A stretch of 64,000 nucleotides of DNA. It comes from a virus. Within the stretch, counting starts at the first letter, position 1. Every line of letters begins with the position of its first letter. Both the position numbers and the translations under genes were made by a program. The stretch covers positions 62,001 through 126,000 of the IMG/VR virus record IMGVR_UViG_3300021479_000006. The stretch is one strand, 5' to 3'. The notes below the pieces were generated by a model, which saw only the letters and a program-made list of their open reading frames with translations, made no database searches and was not told the origin of the DNA. Shown here in pieces: positions 27,934 to 36,063 of this stretch.

Positions 27934-28086
27934 TTATTTCAAACTAGTTGTATGATAAGCATTACATTCATTACACCAATACAAACGCTTTTCTGTTCTG
28001 TTAAAATTGGTTTGTGTGGCCTTTTGAGCATTAGCTATAATCATCATAGCTTTTATTTTATCAATTTTCTTTTTTACACATTTCAT
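27934..28086 (-). CDS. Small protein with CxxC knuckle (50 aa)
   Basis: Reads MKCVKKKIDKIKAMMIIANA and ends RLYWCNECNAYHTTSLK. The basic N-terminus and the single CxxC followed by His suggest a half zinc-binding knuckle. It starts 8 bp after the stop of the 93-aa gene (28095-28376), so it belongs to the clamp-loader operon. Confidence 0.5.
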   Translation of the reverse strand: MKCVKKKIDKIKAMMIIANAQKATQTNFNRTEKRLYWCNECNAYHTTSLK

Positions 28087-28094
28087 AAATTATA

Positions 28095-28376
28095 CTAACC
28101 TACTATCAGAGGTAATCTTTTTACTATGGCATGTCCATCGTCAGTTTCACCATCAATATAACTAATTGTTACTGTGGATATTTGTTCTTTACTAACAATT
28201 CTATTTGTAGCCTCATTAAGTACACTATATTTTACTCTTTTTATATGTATAGCTGGTTCATTATCAAGAATCTTACGTAAATCATTTTTTATTTGTGTAA
28301 TAGAGAAATTTTCATTAGCAAAATCAATTTCACTAATATAATCTCTAATATATCTTTCTATATCTCTTCCAAACAT
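28095..28376 (-). CDS. Hypothetical protein (93 aa) in the clamp-loader operon
   Basis: It starts MFGRDIERYIRDYISEID, and the second half is beta-rich (TVTISYIDGETDDGHAIV). It follows the clamp-loader ATPase gene with only 3 bp between. In T4 the small clamp-loader subunit gp62 occupies this position, but this protein is half its length and no similarity is visible, so no function is given. Confidence 0.55.
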   Translation of the reverse strand: MFGRDIERYIRDYISEIDFANENFSITQIKNDLRKILDNEPAIHIKRVKYSVLNEATNRIVSKEQISTVTISYIDGETDDGHAIVKRLPLIVG

Positions 28377-28379
28377 ATT

Positions 28380-29348
28380 CTAATTCTTAAATTTTTCTGG
28401 TGACATCACCTTTTGTAGTTTATATATCGTACAATACAATGTGTTGAAAGGATCAAGTGCATATGGTAGACGTATATCGGCAAATTCTGATATAATATCC
28501 ATAGCACCAGGTAAATATTTTATTTTATCCGGATGATTTACTTTTATCCAATCAAAAAATCTTTGTGATAACATTTTAAAAGCATCAGTGGCCCTGGAGT
28601 TCCAGTTCATTTTAACATAATCCCAAGTTTCTATAGTATCAGAAACTTTCATAATAATTTTGAAAAAATCTTCCTCAAGTAATACATGTTCTAATCTTAC
28701 CAAACCTTCACTTTCAACATACAGTTGAATATCCTGCATAGTTTTTCTGAAGTCTGGATAGAAAGATATTATTGATTCCTGTAATACTTCTATGGGCACG
28801 TTCCATTTTTCGGTTTCGTTTAATACTTTTAATCGTTTTAATATTTGCTTACGTACTTCCTGATGTTCTTTGTCATTAACACAATCAAAATTAAGTTTAG
28901 TGAAACGACTATCAAGAGCTCCTTCAACCTTTCCTATATTATTACAAGTAAAAAGAAATCTTACATCTGAGTATTTTTCGATAAAAGCTTTCATTTCATT
29001 TTGTACCTGATTTGTAGCATTATCAAACTCATCAATAAATACAATTTTTTTATTATATTTCTTTTTTTCTTTCCCAAAAGAATTTGGTACTGTTTTACAG
29101 AATCTTGTAATACCAGTCCTTAATTCATCAACACCTATTTTACCATCAATTTTATATTGATAATAGTCATCAGCTATAATTTCAGACACTGTTGTTTTAC
29201 CTATACCATAAGTACCATATAGTACCATATTGGTTGTTAAACCCATTTCCAGAGTATTTCTTACTCTGGTTGACATCGCAACATCTTCAATTTTATTTGG
29301 TCTATATTTAATCCAAAATAGATCTTGTTCGGTTTGTTTTTCTGACAT
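28380..29348 (-). CDS. 44: Sliding-clamp loader ATPase, T4 gp44 family
   Basis: AAA+ subunit that loads the polymerase clamp. It has Walker A LYGTYGIGKTT (about residues 43-53), Walker B KIVFIDEFDNA, sensor 1 FLFTCNN and the Arg-finger segment LDSRFTKLNF. The 322-aa length matches T4 gp44 (319). A host-type -7 element lies 62 bp upstream, and two small genes follow in the same direction with 3-8 bp gaps. Confidence 0.92.
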   Translation of the reverse strand: MSEKQTEQDLFWIKYRPNKIEDVAMSTRVRNTLEMGLTTNMVLYGTYGIGKTTVSEIIADDYYQYKIDGKIGVDELRTGITRFCKTVPNSFGKEKKKYNKKIVFIDEFDNATNQVQNEMKAFIEKYSDVRFLFTCNNIGKVEGALDSRFTKLNFDCVNDKEHQEVRKQILKRLKVLNETEKWNVPIEVLQESIISFYPDFRKTMQDIQLYVESEGLVRLEHVLLEEDFFKIIMKVSDTIETWDYVKMNWNSRATDAFKMLSQRFFDWIKVNHPDKIKYLPGAMDIISEFADIRLPYALDPFNTLYCTIYKLQKVMSPEKFKN

Positions 29349-29409
29349 TATGATAAATATTTTAGGTACTAATATTTTATAGGATATTAACTCAATAAGT
29401 TTTAGTATA

Positions 29410-29417
29410 CAAAGATA
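29410..29417 (-). promoter_or_regulatory. Bacteroidota-type -7 element of the clamp-loader operon
   Basis: TATCTTTG on the minus strand, 62 bp before the gp44-like start, matching TAnnTTTG. Confidence 0.6.
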
Positions 29418-29478
29418 TCATTTTAAAAACATATTTCAATAGATCATAAAAAATATATACCTAAAATGAATATAAATT

Positions 29479-30327
29479 ATGGCACTTTCTACACAACCAA
29501 CATATGTTAATGAAAGTTATAATTATGATGGTCAAATCCTTCGTGATATTACAGTAGGTTTGTTAAAATTTTTAAATGGTCGAATGTATTGGGATAACAC
29601 ATTCGAAACTGGTATACAAAGAGTAAATGTACCGTTTTATTATGCCTCTAAACCAGATGATAGATATTTGTTAGATGCTTTTTTAGATGATATACCAGGT
29701 ATAAGACCTGAAGGTGACTATGAACCAGCACCAAGAGTGTTTATACATCTTCAGAGTATGGATATAAAGAGTAAAGAATTAACAAATCCAAATGTATGGG
29801 TAAGATTTAATAAAAAAGTTGGTAATCAGTTACAAGCTTTTATGGGTAAAATGCAACCTGTTCCAATCAAATGTAGATATGAATTAAAAGTTCAAGTTGA
29901 GAATGAAATAGAATTATTTAAGTATACCCAAAGATTTATGGATATTATATGGTATTATCATTTCTATTATTTTGAACATAAATTTTTTAGACTTGATGCT
30001 GTTATAGATGCAACAGATTCTCTTCAAGGATCATTTGAAAATGTAATTACACTTGACAGTTCAAATACAATAGAAATAACACATACATTAGATATACATA
30101 CTTATTATCCTCATACTCGTATGGATAAACTTATACCAGCTAATAAAAGAGTTAATTTTAAAGCTAATTTATGGGATTTAACTGGTAGTGGTATTAGAAT
30201 ACCTAAAAATGATTATGATTTTCTGACACCACCAAAAAATATGGGTGATGATAAAAAGATAGATAACAATAGTAGTATTGATGGTGTTAATGGTTCGCCA
30301 TCATTCAATGATACTATATTTGAATAA
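29479..30327 (+). CDS. 15: Tail sheath stabiliser / tail terminator, T4 gp15-like
   Basis: 282 aa (T4 gp15 is 272). The N-terminal half has RVNVPFYYASKPDDRYLLDA, like the VPITYASK segment of gp15, followed by PRVFIHLQSMDI. The middle carries QPVPIKCRYELKVQVENE and a helical RFMDIIWYYHFYY. gp15 caps the tail tube and sheath before joining to the head. The C-terminus is a flexible, Asn/Gly-rich tail. It heads the structural block. The assignment rests on pattern memory, not on a search. Confidence 0.65.
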   Translation: MALSTQPTYVNESYNYDGQILRDITVGLLKFLNGRMYWDNTFETGIQRVNVPFYYASKPDDRYLLDAFLDDIPGIRPEGDYEPAPRVFIHLQSMDIKSKELTNPNVWVRFNKKVGNQLQAFMGKMQPVPIKCRYELKVQVENEIELFKYTQRFMDIIWYYHFYYFEHKFFRLDAVIDATDSLQGSFENVITLDSSNTIEITHTLDIHTYYPHTRMDKLIPANKRVNFKANLWDLTGSGIRIPKNDYDFLTPPKNMGDDKKIDNNSSIDGVNGSPSFNDTIFE

Positions 30328-30383
30328 AAAGCGAATTTAGTTTTAATATATAATTTTAATACCAAAAAGAATATTCTTAACCT

Positions 30384-31976
30384 ATGGCTAATAACAAAAT
30401 ACAAACTAAATTATTTGATCTGTATAAGGAGTCAAAGTTTAGTGCTGATGTCGATAGTATTATCAAACATCACTTAAATTGTTTTCACAACAACTCACAG
30501 ATAGCTGTTTATAATAGCCTTAAGGAGAACCTTAAAAATTATATTTATAGTAAACCTGTAGTTTCTATACTTGAAAAAATTCAAGATGAAATAAATCAAG
30601 ATGTTGTATATTATGAACTTGAAGATTTGTTGAGATTTCTTGAAGATCAAAATCAAGGTATGGTCTTTCGTCCAGTGATGAAAGTAGTTTTGGATGTTAT
30701 GAATGAAGTAAACATGGGTGCTCGTCATAAAAAAATAATGAATGAATTGAAATTGTATGATTGGGTAAGACCTATCGCAGAATTCATGTTTAGATATACA
30801 CAAAACCCACTTGATAAACAAAACATTTCTAGTCGTGGTGGTAGAGCTGAACAAGTTTATACTTTTGTAGAAAGTGTTGTTGATGGTCAATTAGTATACA
30901 TTAAAAATAAATGGTTCATGATTAAAGAAGATACAATATTTCCTGTTGTTCTTTTTGATTATGTAAAAGATATTGAAAGACTTCGTAAATTAAATATTAT
31001 ACAAACTTGTCTGGAGCTTACTCAATTTGATAATGATATTATGAGTTTCCGTATTAATGAAGACCTAACAATAGGTGTATCTATAAAAACAGGTGAACTT
31101 TTATTAAATGGTGAAAAAGCTGAAAGATCTACAACTCTTGAAAGTATATTTAATTCACCACAAATACCTGTTTTAAAAAGAGATTTCTTCTTAATCATTC
31201 AAGAATGTATAGGTAACAAAAGTCAATTCAAAAATTTAGATATAGCACTTCACATAAGTAATGTTGTAAATCCTAATATTGAAACATATGCTTTTAAATA
31301 TGAAGGTAAATGTTATGCTTATATTTTAGATGGCTTCTCCGGTAGTACATTCTTCCAATATGAATCCGTTTCCACTCTTATAAGAGAAGTTGATATAAAA
31401 CTCGGTTTTGATTTATCGGAATTTTTTAAAGAACAACTAGATGCTCAAAAACAATTGACTAATAAAATTCAAGATACTCAAAAATTAATCTATCAACAAA
31501 TAGATGAAATTAATGAGAATATTGAGAAACTTGAATCTAGTTCTTTATTCGAAAGTAATGAACAAATTAAAAAAGCTCATGCAATGCTTAAAGGTGAAAG
31601 AACAGCCTTAATAGACAAACTTAAAAAGATAGGTGATAAAGCATCTTCAGAAACAACTATTATTAACTCTGAGGCTGATTTACAACCTTATATCGATGCC
31701 CCAACAGATACAATAAGTGTAGAGGCCGAAATAAATGAGCCTTCTGTTATGGAAAGTTTGAATGAAAGTTTAGTAGCTGAGAATAGTGTTGGTAAATATA
31801 CTATCTATGGTAAGGACTTTGAAATATATGGTATTAAAGAAAATAAAGAGGATGAAGATTTCTTTACATTTGATGTATACTGTGAAGGTAAATTATTAAA
31901 TAAAGGATTTACTTTCTATTCTATACCTTCATCTGATGTTGTAAGAAACATAGCAATAGAAACATATGTAATATAA
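30384..31976 (+). CDS. Large unknown protein, paralogue of the gene at 22138
   Basis: 530 aa, built as the 22138 product plus an extra C-terminal domain of about 110 residues (from NSEADLQPYIDAPTD), which ends in a small beta-rich module (YTIYGKDFEIYG). It shares YYELEDLLRFLE, LLNGEKAERSTTLESIF and the coiled coil IDEINENIEKLE with the paralogue. A TATATAA box (30347-30353) lies 37 bp upstream. A virion or assembly role is inferred from its place between the gp15-like gene and the head genes. Confidence 0.7.
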   Translation: MANNKIQTKLFDLYKESKFSADVDSIIKHHLNCFHNNSQIAVYNSLKENLKNYIYSKPVVSILEKIQDEINQDVVYYELEDLLRFLEDQNQGMVFRPVMKVVLDVMNEVNMGARHKKIMNELKLYDWVRPIAEFMFRYTQNPLDKQNISSRGGRAEQVYTFVESVVDGQLVYIKNKWFMIKEDTIFPVVLFDYVKDIERLRKLNIIQTCLELTQFDNDIMSFRINEDLTIGVSIKTGELLLNGEKAERSTTLESIFNSPQIPVLKRDFFLIIQECIGNKSQFKNLDIALHISNVVNPNIETYAFKYEGKCYAYILDGFSGSTFFQYESVSTLIREVDIKLGFDLSEFFKEQLDAQKQLTNKIQDTQKLIYQQIDEINENIEKLESSSLFESNEQIKKAHAMLKGERTALIDKLKKIGDKASSETTIINSEADLQPYIDAPTDTISVEAEINEPSVMESLNESLVAENSVGKYTIYGKDFEIYGIKENKEDEDFFTFDVYCEGKLLNKGFTFYSIPSSDVVRNIAIETYVI

Positions 31977-31981
31977 TCATT

Positions 31982-32234
31982 ATGGGAAAATACGTAAAAA
32001 CTTTTGAAAAATTTTATTAATGAATTAGAGCATCAACCTTCTATTGAAGAAATAGAAGAATTTGGTGTTTTTAAAAGTGATTCCTGGGTTGATGAGTATG
32101 ATGAAATGGAAGACGCTGGTTGTATAGAAATTTATGATTATAAAAACAAACGCTATTATATAGCTGAATGGCAACCAGGATCAGAAAGAGGTTCCATAGG
32201 AAAAGAAATTATTAAAAAAGAAGACATAGAATAA
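31982..32234 (+). pseudogene. Small acidic protein gene split by a frameshift after its leader motif
   Basis: The ATG at 31982 encodes MGKYVKTFEKFY and then stops. The reading frame just after it (from TTG 32004) gives NFINELEHQPSIEEIEEFGV and continues to 32234. Skipping one T in the AAAAATTTTATT tract joins them to MGKYVKTFEKFINELEHQ, which restores the motif found on intact proteins at 6240, 62379 and 62398. Either a one-base indel (biological or from sequencing) or frameshifting is involved. It begins 5 bp after the large paralogue. Confidence 0.6.
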
Positions 32235-32264
32235 TAAAAAAGGCTCCAATTGGAGCCTTTTTTA
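32235..32264. terminator. Bidirectional terminator
   Basis: AAAAAAGGCTCCA / TGGAGCCTTTTTT between convergent genes; the gp55-like gene stops at its edge. Confidence 0.9.
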
Positions 32265-32768
32265 TTAGAGATTAAATATTCCCTCACCATCATTGGATGA
32301 GTTAATTGATATTGTTCGGGACTCATTATTAGGATCACCTTTCTTTTTGTTTAATTGATTAAATCCTCTGGCCATACCACGTTTAAAAACTTCAGTGAAG
32401 TAAGCAAATGCATTTGTAGATTTAGCCGGATCAAAATTTTTCCAGTTGCTATACATATCTAAAAGCCCTGTCTGAAGACAATCTTTACGATCATCCGGAT
32501 TGTAATAATATCTTTTCTTTTTAATTACATTATTACCTAAGGTATACAACATTTTTTGTGCTTTATGAGTCAATGCACCTTTACCCTTTGATTCTATAAT
32601 TTGAGCAAATAATTCTTTGTTACTTAAATAATCTTTTTTACTGATAGATTCTTCATCAGTATTTTCTATGATGAAATTATCATGTATAGGATCAATATAA
32701 GTGTTTTTTCCTGATAAAGTACCATTAGCTGGTTTTACTGCTTTTTGTATTTTCTTTGTTTCTGACAT
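32265..32768 (-). CDS. 55: Late-transcription sigma factor, T4 gp55-like
   Basis: 167 aa (T4 gp55 is 185). A sigma region 2-like core reads DRKDCLQTGLLDMYSNWKNF followed by STNAFAYFTEVFKRGMARGF, strongly like the NPFAYFT block of gp55. T4 gp55 recruits RNA polymerase to TATAAATA late promoters with gp33 and the sliding clamp. This fits the TATATAA boxes upstream of the structural genes in this window. The N-terminal 40 residues are unstructured. Confidence 0.85.
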   Translation of the reverse strand: MSETKKIQKAVKPANGTLSGKNTYIDPIHDNFIIENTDEESISKKDYLSNKELFAQIIESKGKGALTHKAQKMLYTLGNNVIKKKRYYYNPDDRKDCLQTGLLDMYSNWKNFDPAKSTNAFAYFTEVFKRGMARGFNQLNKKKGDPNNESRTISINSSNDGEGIFNL

Positions 32769-32815
32769 GCATAGGCTTTTATTTTTTAAATGTTCTTAGG
32801 TTAGAACAATTTTTA

Positions 32816-32825
32816 TATATAAATA
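32816..32825 (+). promoter_or_regulatory. Late promoter box TATATAAATA
   Basis: Contains TATAAATA, the exact T4 late consensus, 29 bp before the gp4-like start. It lies in the divergent gap between gp55 and the head-completion gene. Confidence 0.65.
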
Positions 32826-32844
32826 AAGCCTAAAAGTTTTAGAA

Positions 32845-33345
32845 ATGGGAATTTATAATGCTGCACCGAATAAAACAGATAAATATAATCAAGGTATTTT
32901 CCCTATAAAGAATTCCAGCAAATATATGGGTAATGAGGAGAAGTGTTTTTATAGAAGTTCCTATGAACTTAAATTCATGGTTTATTGTGACAATAGTCCT
33001 AACATTGTTAAATGGGGTGCTGAGATGATTGCTGTTCCTTATTTTGATTGGGACGGTAAAGAGCATAAATATTATATTGATTTTATTGTCGAAGATATTA
33101 AAGGTGAAAAATGGTTAATAGAAGTAAAACCTCTTGCTGAATCATTACTAGTATTAAACAACGAAGTTCCACCACCACCAAAAAAAGAGTCTAGTAAGGC
33201 TTTAGAGAATTATGAATATACATTGAAGCAATGGGCACTAAACAGACATAAGTGGGCACAGGCTAGGCAATACGCAGAAGATAGAGGGTATAAATTTAAA
33301 ATTGTAACAGAGGAGACTCTGAATAAAACTGATATTAATATGTAA
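32845..33345 (+). CDS. 4: Head completion protein, T4 gp4-like
   Basis: 166 aa (T4 gp4 is 150). It shows CFYRSSYELKFMVYCDNSPN, then IAVPYFDWDGKEHKYYIDF and LIEVKPLAES, with a final HKWAQARQYAEDRGYKFKIV. This is the layout of gp4, a predicted nuclease-fold protein (IDF...EVK catalytic pattern) that finishes the filled head before tail joining. Its stop overlaps the next start by one base (TAATG), indicating translational coupling. Confidence 0.85.
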   Translation: MGIYNAAPNKTDKYNQGIFPIKNSSKYMGNEEKCFYRSSYELKFMVYCDNSPNIVKWGAEMIAVPYFDWDGKEHKYYIDFIVEDIKGEKWLIEVKPLAESLLVLNNEVPPPPKKESSKALENYEYTLKQWALNRHKWAQARQYAEDRGYKFKIVTEETLNKTDINM

Positions 33346-34076
33346 TGGGATTCCTAGCCGAAGAAGTATTCAAAATAAGAAAGAAGTTTGGTAATATTGC
33401 ACAATATTCAACTAATTGGTTAGAAAAAAATATCAATCGTAGTAGTCCAGAATTCGAAATAATATCACCAAGACAAATAAATGTAGGGCAATTTTATTTT
33501 ATGATATATGATGTGAATAGTGCTATTACAAGGGTTACAAAACAAAAAGCTACTGAAGATACATTAACTAATAAAACATCTAATTTGGAAAATTTCTCAG
33601 CTATTTTAGTTTTACAAAAAACAGATTCTGACACTTTTTGTGCTATAAATTTTAATTTTTTTCCTGCATTAGATCGTATAGAAATAATGGATAATTTTAT
33701 TGAAGAAAATATAGTTACAAAAGAAGACAGCGAATATAATTTTAAGAAAAATATACCTGATGATATGTATAAAGTCGGGTTTAATTATTTACATAATTAT
33801 GCATACGAATATACTTTGAGATATTATAAATATAGTTTAGTTAGTCAACTATATCATTCAGATATTAAAAATATACCAAAGATTTTAACTATTTCAACAT
33901 ATCATATGACGAAAGTTGATGAAGATCAACTTCAAAAAATACATAATCAAAAAATTATAGGACAAGATAAACGTGATTTAGAAGTTAACACAGTTTTACA
34001 AAATTATGAAAGTTTGGCTAACGAACTTAAAGAAAAGTTCAAAGAGTTTGAAAGAAGATTAAACATTAACACTTAA
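33345..34076 (+). CDS. Unknown protein (243 aa) coupled to gp4
   Basis: No firm family. Residues about 38-62 read SPRQINVGQFYFMIYDVNS, and residues about 98-115 read FCAINFNFFPALDRIEIM. This PR.I..G..Y.F-then-N..P..R pattern recurs in uncharacterised T4-like phage structural proteins. In T4 the gene after gp4 is gp53 (baseplate wedge), but no similarity to gp53 is seen. The C-terminus is a coiled coil (ESLANELKEKFKEFERRLN). Confidence 0.6.
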   Translation: MGFLAEEVFKIRKKFGNIAQYSTNWLEKNINRSSPEFEIISPRQINVGQFYFMIYDVNSAITRVTKQKATEDTLTNKTSNLENFSAILVLQKTDSDTFCAINFNFFPALDRIEIMDNFIEENIVTKEDSEYNFKKNIPDDMYKVGFNYLHNYAYEYTLRYYKYSLVSQLYHSDIKNIPKILTISTYHMTKVDEDQLQKIHNQKIIGQDKRDLEVNTVLQNYESLANELKEKFKEFERRLNINT

Positions 34077-34169
34077 ACTTTTACACTTAAACCTATATAA
34101 CATACAAGTTAATCATTATATTTTAGTATAGATGACTAAATATATAACATAAATATTTGAGAATCATTA

Positions 34170-35924
34170 ATGTCAAGTTACACACCTCAATCAGGAGCTT
34201 ATGGTCAGTTAGGATATAATAAAAGCATGTTTTCAAGACTCTTGAGAAGAATAGGAAACTTCAATATGGAGTATCAAGATATGATCTTTAGAAATCAAGT
34301 TGGTGTTGGTATAAATCAAGAAGCTACACCAACAGCTCTGAAAAATTCTGTATCAAAGGGTAGTGATATGTATGATGTTTTTTCCAGAAATGCTGTTAAT
34401 AAAATAATGACAGAAAAATCTATCTCTTATCTTGATGGTAGCTATTTGGAAAAAAGAAGAATCTTGAGAGAGTATAGTCTTAAAGATGAAATACGTGATA
34501 TGATTACACAAGTTGCTGATGAAGCTGTCATGTATAAAGAAGGGGAACCATTCTGTTCACCTAAGAGATTATCTGACTCTTTCAGAAAGGACTTGAAAGA
34601 AAAATATGATCAAAATTTCAAATACATATTTAATAGATTAGGATTCAATGGTGGTATTAGAGCATGGTATCTTTTTAGAAAATTATTAGTAGATGGTTAT
34701 TTAGCTTTTGAGATAGTATATGATGATAAACAAAAGAATATTATTGATATCATCGATATGGATGCTGCTACACTTGTTCCGGCGGTAGATCCAGTAACTA
34801 AAGATTATGTTTGGATTCAATTTCCTGAAAATCCTATTTACAGAAGAGTATTCTTAGACTCTCAAATAATATACATTTCATATTCTAATAATATGGAATA
34901 TATGGAGACTAGTTATGTTGAGAATTTAATACGTCCTTATAACCAATTAAAATTACTAGAGCAAACAAAAATAATGTTTAACATTATTCATGCCTCTATG
35001 CACAAACAATTTTCTATACCAGTTCACGGATTACCCAAAGCTATTGCTGAACAACAAGTACAACAACTTATAGCTGATTACAAAGACGAAGTTATTTTTG
35101 ATGAAAGAATGGGTCAGGTATATATTAATGGTTCTCCACATATACCATATTCCAAAGAATACTGGTTCCCTGTAGGTGAAGCTGGTAAGCCAGAGTTTCA
35201 ACTTGTGGAACAAAATGGTATCAATCTTAATGAGAATGATATGCTTAAATGGTTTCATGATATTTTGAAAAGAGCTAGTAAATTACCTTTCTCAAGATTT
35301 GATCATACAGCTGGTGGTGGAGCATTATTTGCTTTTGATAATATTCAAAGTGTTACTAGAGATGAAATAACTTTCTTTACTTTTATACAAAGACTAAGAT
35401 ATATTTACAAGGAAATTGTTATTAAACCTTGGAAAATTCAAATGGTTTTAGATTTCCCTGAATTACTTGACGATGATAATTTTCTTACTAGTATAGATGT
35501 AGAATTTAAAGGTGTGAATCATTTCTATGAAATGATAGAACTTGATAATCTTGTTAAAAAAGTCGGTATATTAGCTACACTTGTTAATTCTGTCCAAGAA
35601 GAAGACGGTAAACCATTCTTCAGTGTATATTTACTTGTTGAGGATATTTTAAAATTTAGTCCTGAATTTTTAGAAAGAAACGAACGATATAAAAAAGAAA
35701 AAAGAGGTACTGGTCAAGCTGTACCAGCTGAAGGTGGAAGTTCTAGTAGCCCAACACCTGATTTTAGTGGGGGAAGTAGTAGTCCTGAAAATGAATCTCC
35801 AGCACCCGAAGAAACACCACCATCTGAAACGCCACCTCCTACTGAAGCACCAACAACTCCAGAGCCTGGCGGTAATGAAACACCACCTCCAACTGGTGGA
35901 GAAGCTGAAACATTTACATTTTAA
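34170..35924 (+). CDS. 20: Portal vertex protein, T4 gp20-like
   Basis: 584 aa (T4 gp20 is 524). Portal features include YSLKDEIRDMITQVADEAVM, GIRAWYLFRKLLVDGYLAFE, DMDAATLVPAVDPVTKDYVW and IIYISYSNN. It forms the dodecameric ring through which DNA is packaged. The final 75 residues are a Pro/Glu/Thr/Ser-rich tail (ETPPSETPPPTEAPTTPEPG) absent from T4. Two TATATAA-type boxes lie at about 34093 and 34141. It ends at a strong terminator, so the protease gene is transcribed from its own promoter. Confidence 0.9.
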   Translation: MSSYTPQSGAYGQLGYNKSMFSRLLRRIGNFNMEYQDMIFRNQVGVGINQEATPTALKNSVSKGSDMYDVFSRNAVNKIMTEKSISYLDGSYLEKRRILREYSLKDEIRDMITQVADEAVMYKEGEPFCSPKRLSDSFRKDLKEKYDQNFKYIFNRLGFNGGIRAWYLFRKLLVDGYLAFEIVYDDKQKNIIDIIDMDAATLVPAVDPVTKDYVWIQFPENPIYRRVFLDSQIIYISYSNNMEYMETSYVENLIRPYNQLKLLEQTKIMFNIIHASMHKQFSIPVHGLPKAIAEQQVQQLIADYKDEVIFDERMGQVYINGSPHIPYSKEYWFPVGEAGKPEFQLVEQNGINLNENDMLKWFHDILKRASKLPFSRFDHTAGGGALFAFDNIQSVTRDEITFFTFIQRLRYIYKEIVIKPWKIQMVLDFPELLDDDNFLTSIDVEFKGVNHFYEMIELDNLVKKVGILATLVNSVQEEDGKPFFSVYLLVEDILKFSPEFLERNERYKKEKRGTGQAVPAEGGSSSSPTPDFSGGSSSPENESPAPEETPPSETPPPTEAPTTPEPGGNETPPPTGGEAETFTF

Positions 35925-35930
35925 TAAACA

Positions 35931-35961
35931 AAAAATCCTGAAGCACAACTTCAGGATTTTT
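35931..35961 (+). terminator. Rho-independent terminator after the portal gene
   Basis: AAAAATCCTGAAG / CTTCAGGATTTTT with a 5-nt loop. Confidence 0.9.
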
Positions 35962-36036
35962 TGTTTTTATTCTTTACATATATAGATGATTGAGGAAATA
36001 TTTTGAAAGTAGAAAAATCATATATTTTTATCAAAA

Positions 36037-36044
36037 TATATAAG
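36037..36044 (+). promoter_or_regulatory. TATATAA box, putative late promoter
   Basis: TATATAAG 27 bp before the ATG of the protease-scaffold gene; the same spacing as at the capsid gene. Confidence 0.55.
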
Positions 36045-36063
36045 AAAAAATACTACTACCAAA

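Noticed and set aside
28095-28376. Assignment of the gene after gp44 as the small clamp-loader subunit gp62
   Set aside because: Position fits T4, but it is half the expected length and no sequence resemblance was visible.
33345-34076. Assignment of the gene after gp4 as baseplate wedge gp53
   Set aside because: T4 gene order suggests it, but the sequence shows none of the gp53 features I know.
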